The notes under the pieces were generated by a model. The model was given only the letters and a program-made list of their open reading frames with translations. It was not told where the DNA came from and made no database searches. Both the position numbers and the translations under genes were made by a program. This document shows positions 21,961-31,464 of a DNA stretch of 64,000 bases, piece by piece (within the stretch, counting starts at the first letter, position 1; each line of letters begins with the position of its first letter). This stretch comes from Notospermus geniculatus. Its lineage: Eukaryota; Nemertea; Pilidiophora; Heteronemertea; Lineidae. The DNA is taken from positions 193,161 to 257,160 of the forward strand of contig NMRB01000103.1 in NCBI GenBank assembly GCA_002633025.1, in the 5' to 3' direction.

Positions 21961-22019
21961 CACCGTAGTTGTGCACCCATCCGTAGCTATGGAGGATGTG
22001 TTTTCTAGATGTTGCATGT

Positions 22020-22065
22020 ACAAAGGTGACATCTAAAAATGCGCATTTTTAGATGTCACCTTTGT
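22020..22065. repeat. Perfect 46-bp palindrome
   Basis: ACAAAGGTGACATC...AAAAATGCGCATTTTT...GATGTCACCTTTGT. Both 23-bp halves match without mismatch, with GC/GC at the centre. Confidence 0.95.
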
Positions 22066-22102
22066 GTAATACTTTTCTTTCACTTCTTACTCAGTTACTC
22101 AC

Positions 22103-22421
22103 CTTGACACCCTCCTACGTCCTTGATTTTGCATGTTGGTGATGCCATGGAGTCTGCCTCTCGCTGAGCCCCGCACTTTATCTCCTGCGGATAATACAAG
22201 AAATTTGGTAAATATGCGTGGACAAAAACTCTCAGCCTGAGCACGGGGCCTAGGTACTCACCAAAATCGAGGACTTGAGCAGGCGCAGTTTCATTTTCCC
22301 GTGGGAAATCGAATGTCTTATTCAAAGCATTCTTCAGACTCCCCGTGGCTGCCAGAAATTTTATTTCTTCAAAAACATCCCATTGATCTTCGATCCATCG
22401 AATGACAAGAAACGTGCTCAT
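22103..22421 (-). CDS. Two-exon gene start, copy A
   Basis: A possible start codon at 22421 opens MSTFLVIRWIEDQWDVFEEI, then 'LKNALNKTFDFP' and 'APAQVLDFG'. Exon 1 ends at 22262 before GTGAGTACC. Exon 2 runs 22184-22103 between an acceptor (CCGCAG) and a donor (GTGAGTAAC). A diverged copy with the same exon borders lies at 39667-39915. The first exon resembles N-terminal segments I have seen ahead of BEN domains in invertebrate proteins. That is a weak inference. No later exons were identified. Confidence 0.5.
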
Positions 22422-22544
22422 GTTTCCAACGATGAATAAATGGTCAACCAACATTTAAATTTACAAAAATTGACGAATAAACGAGCAACATTTGAAAAAG
22501 CTCACTTGAAAATGGCGGTTTGTCTGATCAGACCACAGCTTCTT

Positions 22545-22790
22545 GGCCTATTTGGCTAAGACTAAAATTAGTGGTTTTAGCTATGACTAGACATAGCCGC
22601 CTCCATACATTTGTGCCTCACATATACCGTTGGTTGGGGCTTCCTGAAGACCATCTCCTGACCCCCCTCTTTGTTCTTGAGATCATCTCCCGGTACCACT
22701 TCTCGGATGGTGTCCCGTTCTTGAATTCGACTCCATTCTTTTTCGCCTCCTCAACTACATAGCGTAAGAATTTTTTCTTCGAAAAGCCCA
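22545..22790 (-). pseudogene. pogo-type transposase fragment, second copy
   Basis: Encodes 'GFSKKKFLRYVVEEAKKNG', 'FKNGTPSEKWYREMISR' and 'RKPQPTV', matching the 3' half of 5935-6434 at nucleotide level apart from an extra 35-40 bp near 22590. It begins within the helix-turn-helix and lacks the catalytic domain. Confidence 0.75.
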
Positions 22791-22799
22791 AATGTTAAT

Positions 22800-23560
22800 G
22801 TATACATATTAATGTTCATTAATAATGTGAAACGAATCCATTTAATGTCTCTACTTTCGTTATAATATCAAAATAACGAGTGTCTATGGCGATACAGCAG
22901 TGATGAATGGAAGGTAAGGCTGGTCTGACCCAGATACGCCCCCCCCCCCCACTTCCTGTGTCACCTGGCCGACTGGGGATTGGGAACTGTTGTTCCGAAA
23001 GGAATTTTGGAAATGTAACTATAACTTCAATCTTGTCCCTAACACTCTCCCCCTCTTTAAAGACCGGAGCCAGAAGCACAAACTTACCCCAAAGCCCAAT
23101 CAGCCAGGATCGACAGCTTAACATGCAATAATTATCATTACAGTCACCGTCAACCGTCCTCTGTTTACAACCAAAGTAAAGATAAACAACTAAACCGACA
23201 CGTAGCTTGATAGATCTAGGCCTATCTGAAACAATCGAAAGTATGTACAAGTAACAGGAAGTATAACCAAGCCATCAAACAGAACACTAAGTCACTTGGC
23301 CTAGTACAGATATTAAAGATATGAAGGCAGTACAACTACCAGACTGCTAAAACAAACAGACATCAAAACGCTGCGTGAATTAAGTGGCCACCATTAGCCA
23401 TGTTAGCCAAACGACAAAGTCAATCGTGATATAAAATAGTAGGCTGACACACAAGTGCTAAACGCAGTACGAAAGTTTACAAAAATAGAAAAATACCCTA
23501 GCTGAATATACATGTACCAATCTTGGTCTTACCACTTGTTTTTCCTAAAAAAACTAGATA
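22800..23560. other. No recognised gene
   Basis: A 143-codon minus frame (22819-23250) contains 'GKFVLLAPVFKEGESVRDKI' and 'PIPSRPGDTGSGGGG'. The second part is encoded by a 10-C run, so only the first part is protein-like. No family recognised. Confidence 0.25.
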
Positions 23561-23564
23561 TGTA

Positions 23565-25375
23565 CACTCGTCCCAAAAAATAAATGGACAAAAGTTTTTG
23601 TCTTCTGTTGCTGAGGTATGCACACGATGGGCTTGCAGCTTTGATACCTGGCCCTTGAACATCTCCTCTGTATGTCAGACAGGAAATTTCATGGAAAAAA
23701 ATGAATTATCATGAAAATATCACCGTATTTTAAAGTATCATCAAGATTGAGATTTTTGAAATCATAACATTTTTTACCAGAAATGACTTTTCAAGTAATC
23801 TATGGAAAATTCTAAGAAATATGGTGAAGAAAGTGTTTGAAAATCTTGGCTTACTTTGATGATATTTGAGATTATCGAAAATATCAAAAATCTGAAAGGG
23901 GCTGTATACTTAAGGTTGAATTGTCCCAAATAAATTTTTGATTATTTATAATAAAGTGACAAAACCCAGTTTCACAGGGTGATTAGTTAAGAGGTTAAAT
24001 TAGATTATAAGAATGAAAAATTGGCAAATTTCCCGTTATTTCAACTGAAACAAAAGACCTTTGCAAAATGTCATTAAAGTAGTAGAAATACACAAGTCCT
24101 TAAAATGCCGTTTACAACACATGTTAAATACATTGTATACTTTGTATTAAAAAGGTTACATTTGTTTATGACCTTTGCCTTTCATGAAAATAATGACAAA
24201 TAACACCAATATCCTCTCAACTTTGGCAATTTGTTCAACTCTAGCAGTGGGGGCATCACAGAACAGCCTTTCATGGCTATGGCACAGGCAGTCAGGTGTG
24301 AGGCATACTATAGTCGAAGTCAACCTTACTTCAACAAGGGCAGAATGTCAGGCCTGTGCAACAGACACCATATAAACACAATGATTAAACCACAAACCAC
24401 AGTATTCACTAGTTGACTGAGCACAACCTTGGATTTGCCTCATGGAAAGTGAACCATGGATTATTTTCCACTGACTTGTGTAGGTTTTCAAGTTTGGTAT
24501 GTTGCCCTTGTTAAGTGTGTTTAACAAGCCATAGCCATGAAAGGCTGTTGTATGATGCCCCCACTGCTAGAGTTGAACAAATTGCCAAAGTTGAGAGGAT
24601 ATTGGTGTTATATGTCATTATTTTCATGAAAGGCAAAGGATATAAACAAATGTAACCTTATAAATACAAAGTATACACTGTATTTAACATGTGTTGTAAA
24701 CGGCATTTTAAGGACTTGTGTATTTCTACTACTTTAATGACATTTTGCAAAGGTCTTTTGTTTCAGTTGAAATAACGGGAAATTTGCCAATTTTTCATTC
24801 TTATAATCTAGTTTAACCTCTTAACTAATCACCCTGTGAAAATGGGTTTTGTCACTTTATTATAAATAATCAAAAATTTATTTGGGGCAATTCAACCTTA
24901 AGTATACAGCCCCTTTGAGATTTTTCACGAAATTTTGGGTTGAGGTGTTAACCTTCGCTAAAAGATTAAGACTGACCAAGATTCGGTAACTATATTACCA
25001 TCGGTCACAGAGAAATTAAACTTTTTCTTTAAATTGTGTTGAAAAGTGTCCCGTTTTTCATGCATAATTCCTTGAATAACACATAATAGGGCAAATATTT
25101 TTCAGTAATTTCTTCACCATGAGTCTTAGAACTCTTCATAGATTCATGATAAATTTGTTTTTTATGAAAAACTTCAAGATTTCAAAAATCTCATTTTCAA
25201 TGATATTTTGAAAGAGTGATAATTAAACCATATTTTAATTTTTTCCTTAAAATTTGCTCTTGGAGATATACAAGAGATGTTGAAGGGCCATATATCTGAG
25301 CTAGAACCCAAAATTATGCATCACTTCCTGTACAGAGTTAAAAAACCACTGTCCATTTATTTTTTGGGATGAATG
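23565..25375. mobile_element. Fold-back element, 1.8 kb, TA-flanked
   Basis: The termini are CACTCGTCCCAAAAAATAAA (23565) and the inverse of CATTCATCCCAAAAAATAAA (to 25375), each flanked by TA. Arms of about 720 and 850 bp (to 24282; from 24529) are inverse, for example 'GGCAATTTGTTCAACTCTAG' at about 24225 against 24565. A loop of about 245 bp carries no gene. The TIR start and TA flank resemble Tc1/mariner-type elements. No transposase is present. Confidence 0.75.
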
Positions 25376-25800
25376 TACATAGGCCTACGTAAAGTTATCA
25401 GGGACAAACAAGGCCTGTGAAAACATTAAAAGTAGATATAAATGCCCTGAATTAAAAATATTGCACGAGTGGACAAGATCAGCAAATAATACAATGATAT
25501 CCTACACGGCATCCTGAAATGCGTATCAAATTCTAAAATTGCACATCATTCGACAAAATGCTATATAAAAACGGCCTCAAGTAAGCAACCACGAACACCA
25601 AGGGTTGCACCTCAGGAGACCAGATGCAGACCAGACGAATAATTAGGGGTAAATTAGCCGTCAAATCCGCAAAAGTACGAAAACATAATAATGTCCTCTC
25701 AAACAGGAAAGTAAGGCCTAAAGGAATGCTGATCCCTGCTGAAGTAAAATAATTAAATGATAACTACAGATAACATTCCTGCGTGAACGATATACATATA
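25376..25800. other. Gene-free AT-rich stretch
   Basis: No frame, repeat copy or inverted repeat supported. Confidence 0.3.
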
Positions 25801-25810
25801 CAGGTCTAAA

Positions 25811-26343
25811 TTACATAATTACATATAGTTTTATAATCTTATCATGGAGACGATCCAGGGGCTCTGTCAGGGCTTGCATCGTCCGCAGCATCTCGTGGTG
25901 GATTCTATTATTATTTTCCAGGGCAGTCACAAGTGCCATCATCATCCGAGTTGAAGATGGGTCCGTCGGAAGCGGTCGGGTAATCTCATCTGCAATTTCA
26001 AGTTGTACTTCGTGCCGAATAAGGTCTCTCAAACACGAAAAAGGGATCTGTTCGTTAGATGATGAGGGTGGTAGATCAACATGTGGGGTGTGAGGGCGAT
26101 CCGCAACTCCACTGTCCGGGGACGGAGCTACTCCGGCGGCATCCATCGTGACATGTACCTCGCTGGCAGGAAACGGAGCCACTCCGGCGGCATCCGTCGT
26201 GATATGGCAGGAAACGGAGCCACTCCGGTGGCATCCGTGCGGACAGAACTGAGCACATTGGCGACGTCAGCAGCAGGTTCGCTCAAGAAACAGTCATGCT
26301 CTATGTTGTTGATTAGCCTACCACATGCCGGCATGACCACCAT
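25811..26343 (-). CDS. Hypothetical protein with 16-17-residue repeats
   Basis: From 26343 the frame starts MVVMPACGRLINNIEHDCF and reaches 'VRTDATGVAPFPA'. After a frame change near 26190 it continues as 'VTMDAAGVAPSPDSGVADRP', 'FSCLRDLIRHEVQLEIADEI' and 'MALVTALENNNRIHHEMLRT', ending at 25811. Three tandem copies of a roughly 50-bp unit (26120-26240) encode T(D/A)AAGVAPFP-type repeats, and the frame change falls among them. The C-terminus looks helical. It may be the tail of a Myb/SANT-like transposon protein, but that is only inference from composition. Confidence 0.4.
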
Positions 26344-26384
26344 GCCATTAGCTCTCGCACCACACGAGTAGTAATAATATCACC

Positions 26385-26440
26385 TCTAGGCATGACCCCC
26401 ATGCCGGCATGACCCCCATGCCTTTGCTCTCGCACCACAC
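26385..26440. repeat. Short repeat (GGCATGACCCCCATGCC)
   Basis: The self-complementary word GGCATGACCCCCATGCC occurs twice in a row (26389, 26406), with a related 'GGCATGACCACCATGCC' at 26330. 'GCTCTCGCACCACACGA' is repeated as well (26350, 26425). Confidence 0.7.
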
Positions 26441-26820
26441 GATGAGCTTAAATTCACGGGAAATAGGAAGGGAAGACATATTACCTAGTACTTTGCTGAA
26501 CAGAGCCCGGAGAGAGACCAACCGCCACGGCCGAGTTCCTCATTCGAAATGACCACGATCGAAGTTCGCGATTAAGCAAGATCACTCGTGACCTAGTTTT
26601 CTCAGGACAGGTGGCATAGTCTTGTATTTTGTCCTGTAAGATACAATTTGGGCCCCTAAATATTTTGCAAATTTCACCAAATTAATCTTCTGATGGACAG
26701 AACTTCCTTTCAATAATCCTGTCACTGGGTAAAAATAAACTTCATGTGGGTCCCATCATGTGAAACTTTCGAATTTCTGGGCGTCTAACTTTGCTGCTCT
26801 TTCCATAGCTGCATGCACAG

Positions 26821-27847
26821 CTAGCAGCAACGTCCAATAGCGTCAATATCCTCCAAAACATTTATTTTAGCCTTGATCAGATCAAGCACCAGCGTCACTG
26901 CTTCTATGTTGTTAGGGCTAGCCCATACTCTAACGTCTGTGCCCTCTGTGATGCCCGATCCTTCTTCTCTTTGATGAGTTCGTCCACCATCGTGGTGCAA
27001 AATAATCCTTGGTGTTGGGAATGAATTTTCGTAATAATCCTGGTCGATCACGGCAGCATAATATTGGGACAATGGTATTGTGATAACATTAAGTTCGTAT
27101 AACTCAACTATCTTTCTTTAATACTAACATGCAGATATATAGAACGGTACAAAAGGAGGAGTGAGTTTTACTAAATGACATGTGGTAGATCCTTCAACTT
27201 TGTTTTGCTTCGCTTTCATTGAGGCAGCACTCTGGAACAACTCATGATTCACTGCTGTTATTTCTTTCAATGTGGTGCTCTGTAGGCTAAGGTCTTTTTA
27301 AAAACACGTTTACCTTCAGCACTCGAGTTCCTATAATAACGATAATTCGATAACATGTACACGAATTTGCGCCACACTCCATCGTGGCAATTGGCAAGTG
27401 CCGGTGCCAGCTGATCCACATAAGCGAAGAAAGCTCTCCTTTTGTTCGATGGGATCTCGCTTACTCTGTCCTGATTCCTCCAAATCGGGGCCAGTAATGC
27501 AGCCTCCCGCAAAACATGGGAGCAAAATTTCTGGACTGCAGTAGCCTTCGTGCATCCTATCTTTGTTGCCAGCATTTGACTAGGTGTATATAGATGTATT
27601 CCATCAAGAGCATGTGGTAAATGCACATGAAATGCTTTCCTTTTGATACATGGTGATCCGACGCCCGACCACCTAGAACATTTAAAGTGAGAGGGGCAAT
27701 GTTTATCCTCCCCTGATTTACCAAAGCCTGTCGGTGAAATTCTTGGTACACCACAGCGTTCTCATCCTTAGCTTTTATTGCCACCCTTCCCTGATCATCT
27801 ACTAACAATAAAAGTCGCGACTTATTGGGCTCATTCTGGAGGCCCAT
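26821..27847 (-). CDS. Hypothetical coding stretch in several pieces
   Basis: Piece 1 (27847-27650) includes 'LLLVDDQGRVAIKAKDENAV'. Piece 2 (27626-27310) includes 'TPSQMLATKIGCTKATAVQK', 'VLREAALLAPIW' and 'GVWRKFVYMLSNYRYYRNS'. Piece 3 (27072-26821) includes 'PRIILHHDGGRTHQREEGSG' and 'NNIEAVTLVLDLIKAKINV'. All lie on the minus strand with protein-like composition, so they may be exons of one gene that continues to 25811. No family was recognised and no splice pair was confirmed. Confidence 0.35.
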
Positions 27848-27929
27848 AACCTTCTGCCGAATTGTCTTGAATTTTTCTGGTGCAAATTTGATGCAACGCT
27901 GGTACCTACTTCACGTACCAAGTACGGTG

Positions 27930-28150
27930 GGGCCATTACTTGGTACGTGTCCTTGTCCAATTCATTTTCCTCAATTCCCTGCGAATTATTGTCGTACTTA
28001 TTTCGAAAAAGAATTCACAAAAATTGTTTCGCAATCGTTCCAGGGGTATATCTGGTTCTGTCTCCACTGTACGAGACAACCAATCGCGGTGGTGTCTCCG
28101 AAGTGCAGGTGGGCGCCCAGTTCGGGGCTGATCTACAGTTAAGCCAGACA
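27930..28150 (-). pseudogene. Tc1-type transposase N-terminal helix-turn-helix fragment
   Basis: Encodes 'QPRTGRPPALRRHHRDWL', 'TVETEPDIPLERLRNNF' and 'ISTTIIRRELRKMNWTRTRT'. The GRP hook followed by a helix-turn-helix ending in TxxRRELRKxx is the DNA-binding module of Tc1-like transposases. No DDE domain follows before the stop near 27930. Confidence 0.55.
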
Positions 28151-28173
28151 TCCTCTACCATACTATGAAGTTA

Positions 28174-28539
28174 CTAATGGCCATATATAATGTCTTTAAT
28201 CATTCCAACTGAACCGTTGTAGAGTCCAAAAGAGACATTCAGGTTGGTTGTCAGCATTACTTTAGCATCTTTGCAGAGATAAAGTTGGCGTTGTAAGCCA
28301 TTTGATTTGTCACTTGGGTAATTACTGTGAGGTCCTGTTGAATCGGACTTGAGCCTTGCCACATGGTGGGTTTGATTGACTTTCACTAATTGTTGACGAT
28401 TGTGTTCCCACTCTGCAGCATGTGTTGGAAGGCCGTTTTCTGTCATTCTTTTGAGGAGTTCCTCACCGTGTGTCCTGTGAAGGTTGTCCCACTGGAAGGA
28501 CTGTAACCATAGATATAAGTGTCCGTGATTGAGAGCCAC
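28174..28539 (-). pseudogene. PIF1-like helicase C-terminal fragment (Helitron or related)
   Basis: The frame contains 'LQRQLYLCKDAKVMLTTNLN' and 'FGLYNGSVGMIKDIIYGH'. This is the 'L.L.kGA.VMLt.Nl....GL.NGs.G.v..I.Y' block near the C-terminus of PIF1-type helicases carried by Helitrons and multiplied in many invertebrate genomes. Upstream there is 'AAEWEHNRQQLVKVNQ', which fits the linker before it. The Walker motifs are not in the window. The copy ends at a stop after YGH. Confidence 0.7.
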
Positions 28540-28554
28540 TTCAACGGGGAATCA

Positions 28555-28915
28555 GAATGATATAAATGGGGATATCCAGGAAAATAATGACAAAATCGGA
28601 TAGTTATAAAACGGGAAAATAGTTATAAAATTAAATAGTTAAGACTTCTCCCCTCAAAATGCTCGTGCCTAGTATGTGATAGGACTCTGAGAGTATTTTA
28701 CGAGTATTAATGCGATCACAATCATGGTGATCAATTCCGATAGTTATAAATGGAGATATTGAAAATATTGATAAAATTGGTTAGTTATAAATGGAGTTAT
28801 TGGGGAAAGTAATGATAAAATCAGAAAATGGTGATATCGAGGAAAATAATGACAACACCGGCTAGTTATAAATAGGGACATCGGGGAAAATAGTTATAAA
28901 ATCATATAGTTACGA
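28555..28915. repeat. AT-rich imperfect tandem repeat
   Basis: Words TAGTTATAAATGG, GATATCGGGGAAAATA and TGATAAAATCGG recur about five times with an irregular 45-60 bp spacing. 'AATGCTCGTGCC-AGTATG' occurs at 28655 and again at 29258. Confidence 0.7.
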
Positions 28916-29292
28916 ATTCTTCTCCCCTCAGACAACTCGGCAGTGAAATCAAAGTTACATTGTGAATGTGTCTCGCTTGAACAGATTAACGACTTAAACG
29001 GTGATTTTGGTGCTAAGGGGTTAGTTGTGTAAACAGTAGAACTGGAGGGATCACGGATGCCATTATACGTCACTCTGGGGAAGGTCTACGACAAGATGAG
29101 ATGAAAATCTGTGCTAAAGAAAATTTTAGGAGTGTTCTACAAATGGCTACCACATTGTACCTAAGGGTTTTCACCATGGAAGATTGGTTTAGAGATGCCA
29201 TTGAAACACTCGAGCGTTATCAGATGGAGGAAGTTGTTGAATAAGAAAAAGAGTGGCAGAATGCTCGTGCCAAGTATGCGGTAGGATTCCAG

Positions 29293-29408
29293 GGGTCGTA
29301 TTCATAAAGCGGTTCTATCGTTAGAACCGTCTTAGGCCGGTTCCTAGTGTGGTAAACCACTGCACCTGGAACCGGCCTAAGACGGTTCTAATGATAGGGT
29401 CGTATTCA
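29293..29408. mobile_element. MITE-like hairpin with nested stem
   Basis: 30-bp arms CTATCGTTAGAACCGTCTTA...GGCCGGTTCC (29315-29344) and their inverse (29368-29397) have one mismatch. The 23-nt loop itself contains GTGGTAAACCAC. GGGTCGTATTCA occurs in direct orientation on both sides (29294, 29397). Confidence 0.85.
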
Positions 29409-29419
29409 CCCTAAGTATT

Positions 29420-29522
29420 ATATTGTCCTAGGGGGGAATTGTCTGGGGGCAGTTGTCCAGGGGGTAGTTGTCCTAAAGGGGCAATTGTCGGGGGGGGGCA
29501 GTTGTCGGGGAGGGGGGGGGGA
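29420..29522. repeat. G-rich purine-skewed tract
   Basis: GGGGGCAGTTGTC-type units repeated six or seven times with G runs. Degenerate 15-20 bp period. Confidence 0.7.
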
Positions 29523-29533
29523 TTGTCCTGATT

Positions 29534-30016
29534 CTACCTATAAACGGGAACAAAGCTGAAAATATTTATAATAACACTTCTTGGATGCCCTGGAGAACTG
29601 GTTGTGACTTTGATTCCATACCTGAGGAGCTCTGGTTTGAAATTCCCTTTGCATTCGCTCCCATTATTGGACTCAGAAATCTGATAGCCAAAGACATCAA
29701 ATATTCTGGAGGCACAATCCCAGATTTCTGCTGCCATTGAAACTCTTTAGGAGTGAGGCCATAGGTCTTAGCGGATTAATAGGTAATAAAGGTGCATTGC
29801 ATCAACAGATTCTTTTCTGAATTATAAAAATTCCCCTTGCATTCGCTTCCATTATTGGACTCAGAAATCTGATAGCCAAAGACATCAAATATTCTGGAGG
29901 CACAATCCCAGATTTCTGCTGCCATTGAAACCCTTTAGGAGTGAAGCCATAGGTCTTAGCGGATTAATAGGTAATAAAGGTACATTGCATCAACAGATTC
30001 TTTTCTGAATCATAAA
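29534..30016 (-). CDS. Tandemly duplicated exon-like segment
   Basis: A unit of about 190 bp (29638-29827) is repeated directly after itself (29829-30016) with about 95% identity. The unit encodes on the minus strand 'MAAEIWDCASRIFDVFGYQI' and 'SESNNGSECKGN'. The first copy continues into 'KPELLRYGIKVTTSS'. The protein-like frame is kept in both copies. Function not recognised. Confidence 0.4.
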
Positions 30017-30243
30017 AAACTTCCAGGGCGGTGTGTTCGTTTTAAGGGGATGCAAGACTTTGCATTATGTTGGCTTTCATTGGGGTTAACTTAGTCTGTG
30101 GACTCAATGAAACAATCATCATCATGTCATTAAGGTCATTCGGTTCAGTTCATAAGGTTTCACCTTCGACACCTTTGTCTGCGCGAACTCTTGATGGCAA
30201 ACCGCAAATTTCAACAGCTTCTTCAAACACCTTTAGGACACTT

Positions 30244-30339
30244 GAAGACTTGTTGTCTGTGTGGCATTTCAAATATAGAAAACAATATTTCGAAGACTTG
30301 TTGTCTGTGTGGCATTTCAAATATAGAAAACAATATTTC
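30244..30339 (+). repeat. Perfect 48-bp tandem duplication
   Basis: GAAGACTTGTTGTCTGTGTG...AACAATATTTC occurs twice, exactly 48 bp apart. The length keeps frame (EDLLSVWHFKYRKQYF twice on the plus strand), but a gene here is not supported. Confidence 0.9.
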
Positions 30340-30917
30340 GACTGTAACCGTCAATTCCACCATGAATGATGAATTACCAACTGAAATTTAAATAAAAACC
30401 AAACTCAAATTATGTAATGACGTCAATGAGTTTTAAAAGCATTTTGGCCAATTATACGAAGGTCCTGGACCAAAAAGTAGTAATGGAATATTAAGTTCAT
30501 AAGAAATAAGAGAGATGGATACCTTGAAAAGATATCGACAGTACTTTCGAACAGCTCTCCAGATGTCTTCCACCTTTTTCAATTCTGGCATTAGAGCTGC
30601 ATCTGTTTGGAAGTGCTTGTTAGTGTTTTTGGCGGTGATTAGTTGGAGTGGAGTGGAGGCGTACTGCTGGTTTCCTCATATTTGTAATGCAAGTGAGGAA
30701 AGATACTTTTCAATAACAGGCATGGAAATTCCAAAGAAAGTTTTCCTTATGTCGATATGCAGCTTGGCTGCACCTGCACCCATTAATTTTCGGTAATACC
30801 AATCGATTATGTGAAGGATATGAGATTTTGATGGTACAGTCTCCTTTGAGTCAATTATAACATCTCTGAAATTTGCATTTCCTTGGTAGGTTGGTAAAGT
30901 GGCTGCCTCAGTTTTCG
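30340..30917. other. No firm gene
   Basis: A minus frame at 30676-30921 (KLMGAGAAKLHIDIRKTFFG) and a plus frame over the same bases (30515-30796) are both open. Neither has a recognised motif. Confidence 0.25.
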
Positions 30918-31400
30918 TCAACAGAATAAATTTTTAGTTCCTTGGTTTATTGGAAAAGGGACTGGTCTAGAACAGAACCATGTTGGGTTCATGTTCCTGG
31001 TGTTTTCTGCAATGGCAACAGCCAATGTCTCGACATCCGGAATATCCTTCCCTACAGCAACTAGTCCATCTGCTGTACGCTTCAAGGTTCCGCCGATACC
31101 ATCGGCAGCACTCTTCCCGTGTAGAGCTTCGAGAAAAGACCAGTTGACATGTTTGAGGTAAAAGTTATTTTTACACCGATATTGGGTTGTCGGGCCGTCT
31201 GACAGTACGTAGACAGTGTCAGTACCTGGGTGTTCGCGGGAGATCTTGTCAAACGCCACTTTGAGGTGAGCCCAGATGGCTTGTGGGTCCTGTCTCCTAC
31301 AACTCGATAGGGTAGCAAAACCGAATTCTTCACCCTTGCATGTAGCACATCCCAGTGTGCAGGGTGACTTGTTGGTTCGAAGCTCCGAAATGGCAGCTCT
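30918..31400 (-). pseudogene. Conserved unnamed protein (SDGPTTQYR family)
   Basis: Encodes 'IWAHLKVAFDKISREHPGTD', 'VYVLSDGPTTQYRCKNNFYL', 'WSFLEALHGKSAADGIGGTL' and 'KRTADGLVAVGKDIPD'. The same series of blocks (SDGP.tQYRnk...W.fFEagHGKgaaDGiGG.lKR.aD) is familiar from many invertebrate and fish proteins of unknown function that look repetitive. The Asp of SDGP and the His of the GHGK-like block may be functional, with Ser replacing Gly in HGKSA. A frame change near 31255 breaks the copy. Confidence 0.55.
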
Positions 31401-31464
31401 GTTTCTCTAAAGCATATTTCAGAGTGTAGTTTCTGAAAAGTCAATATGGTACACGACCTCGTTT

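Larger units (their letters stand above)
20932..21964. mobile_element. 1.03-kb element with arrayed 15-bp subterminal repeats
   Basis: Both ends consist of about ten GGTAAAAAAGGCAC-type units, in opposite orientation (20939-21108 and 21807-21960). Inner borders 'AAAAATCACCGGGTAGGTAA' and its inverse also match. The outer flanks share a 9-bp direct repeat GTAGTTGTG (20923-20931 and 21965-21973), compatible with an 8-9 bp target duplication as made by hAT-type transposases. The interior (21110-21806) has no transposase and includes a nested MITE. Inference: non-autonomous DNA transposon. Confidence 0.55.
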
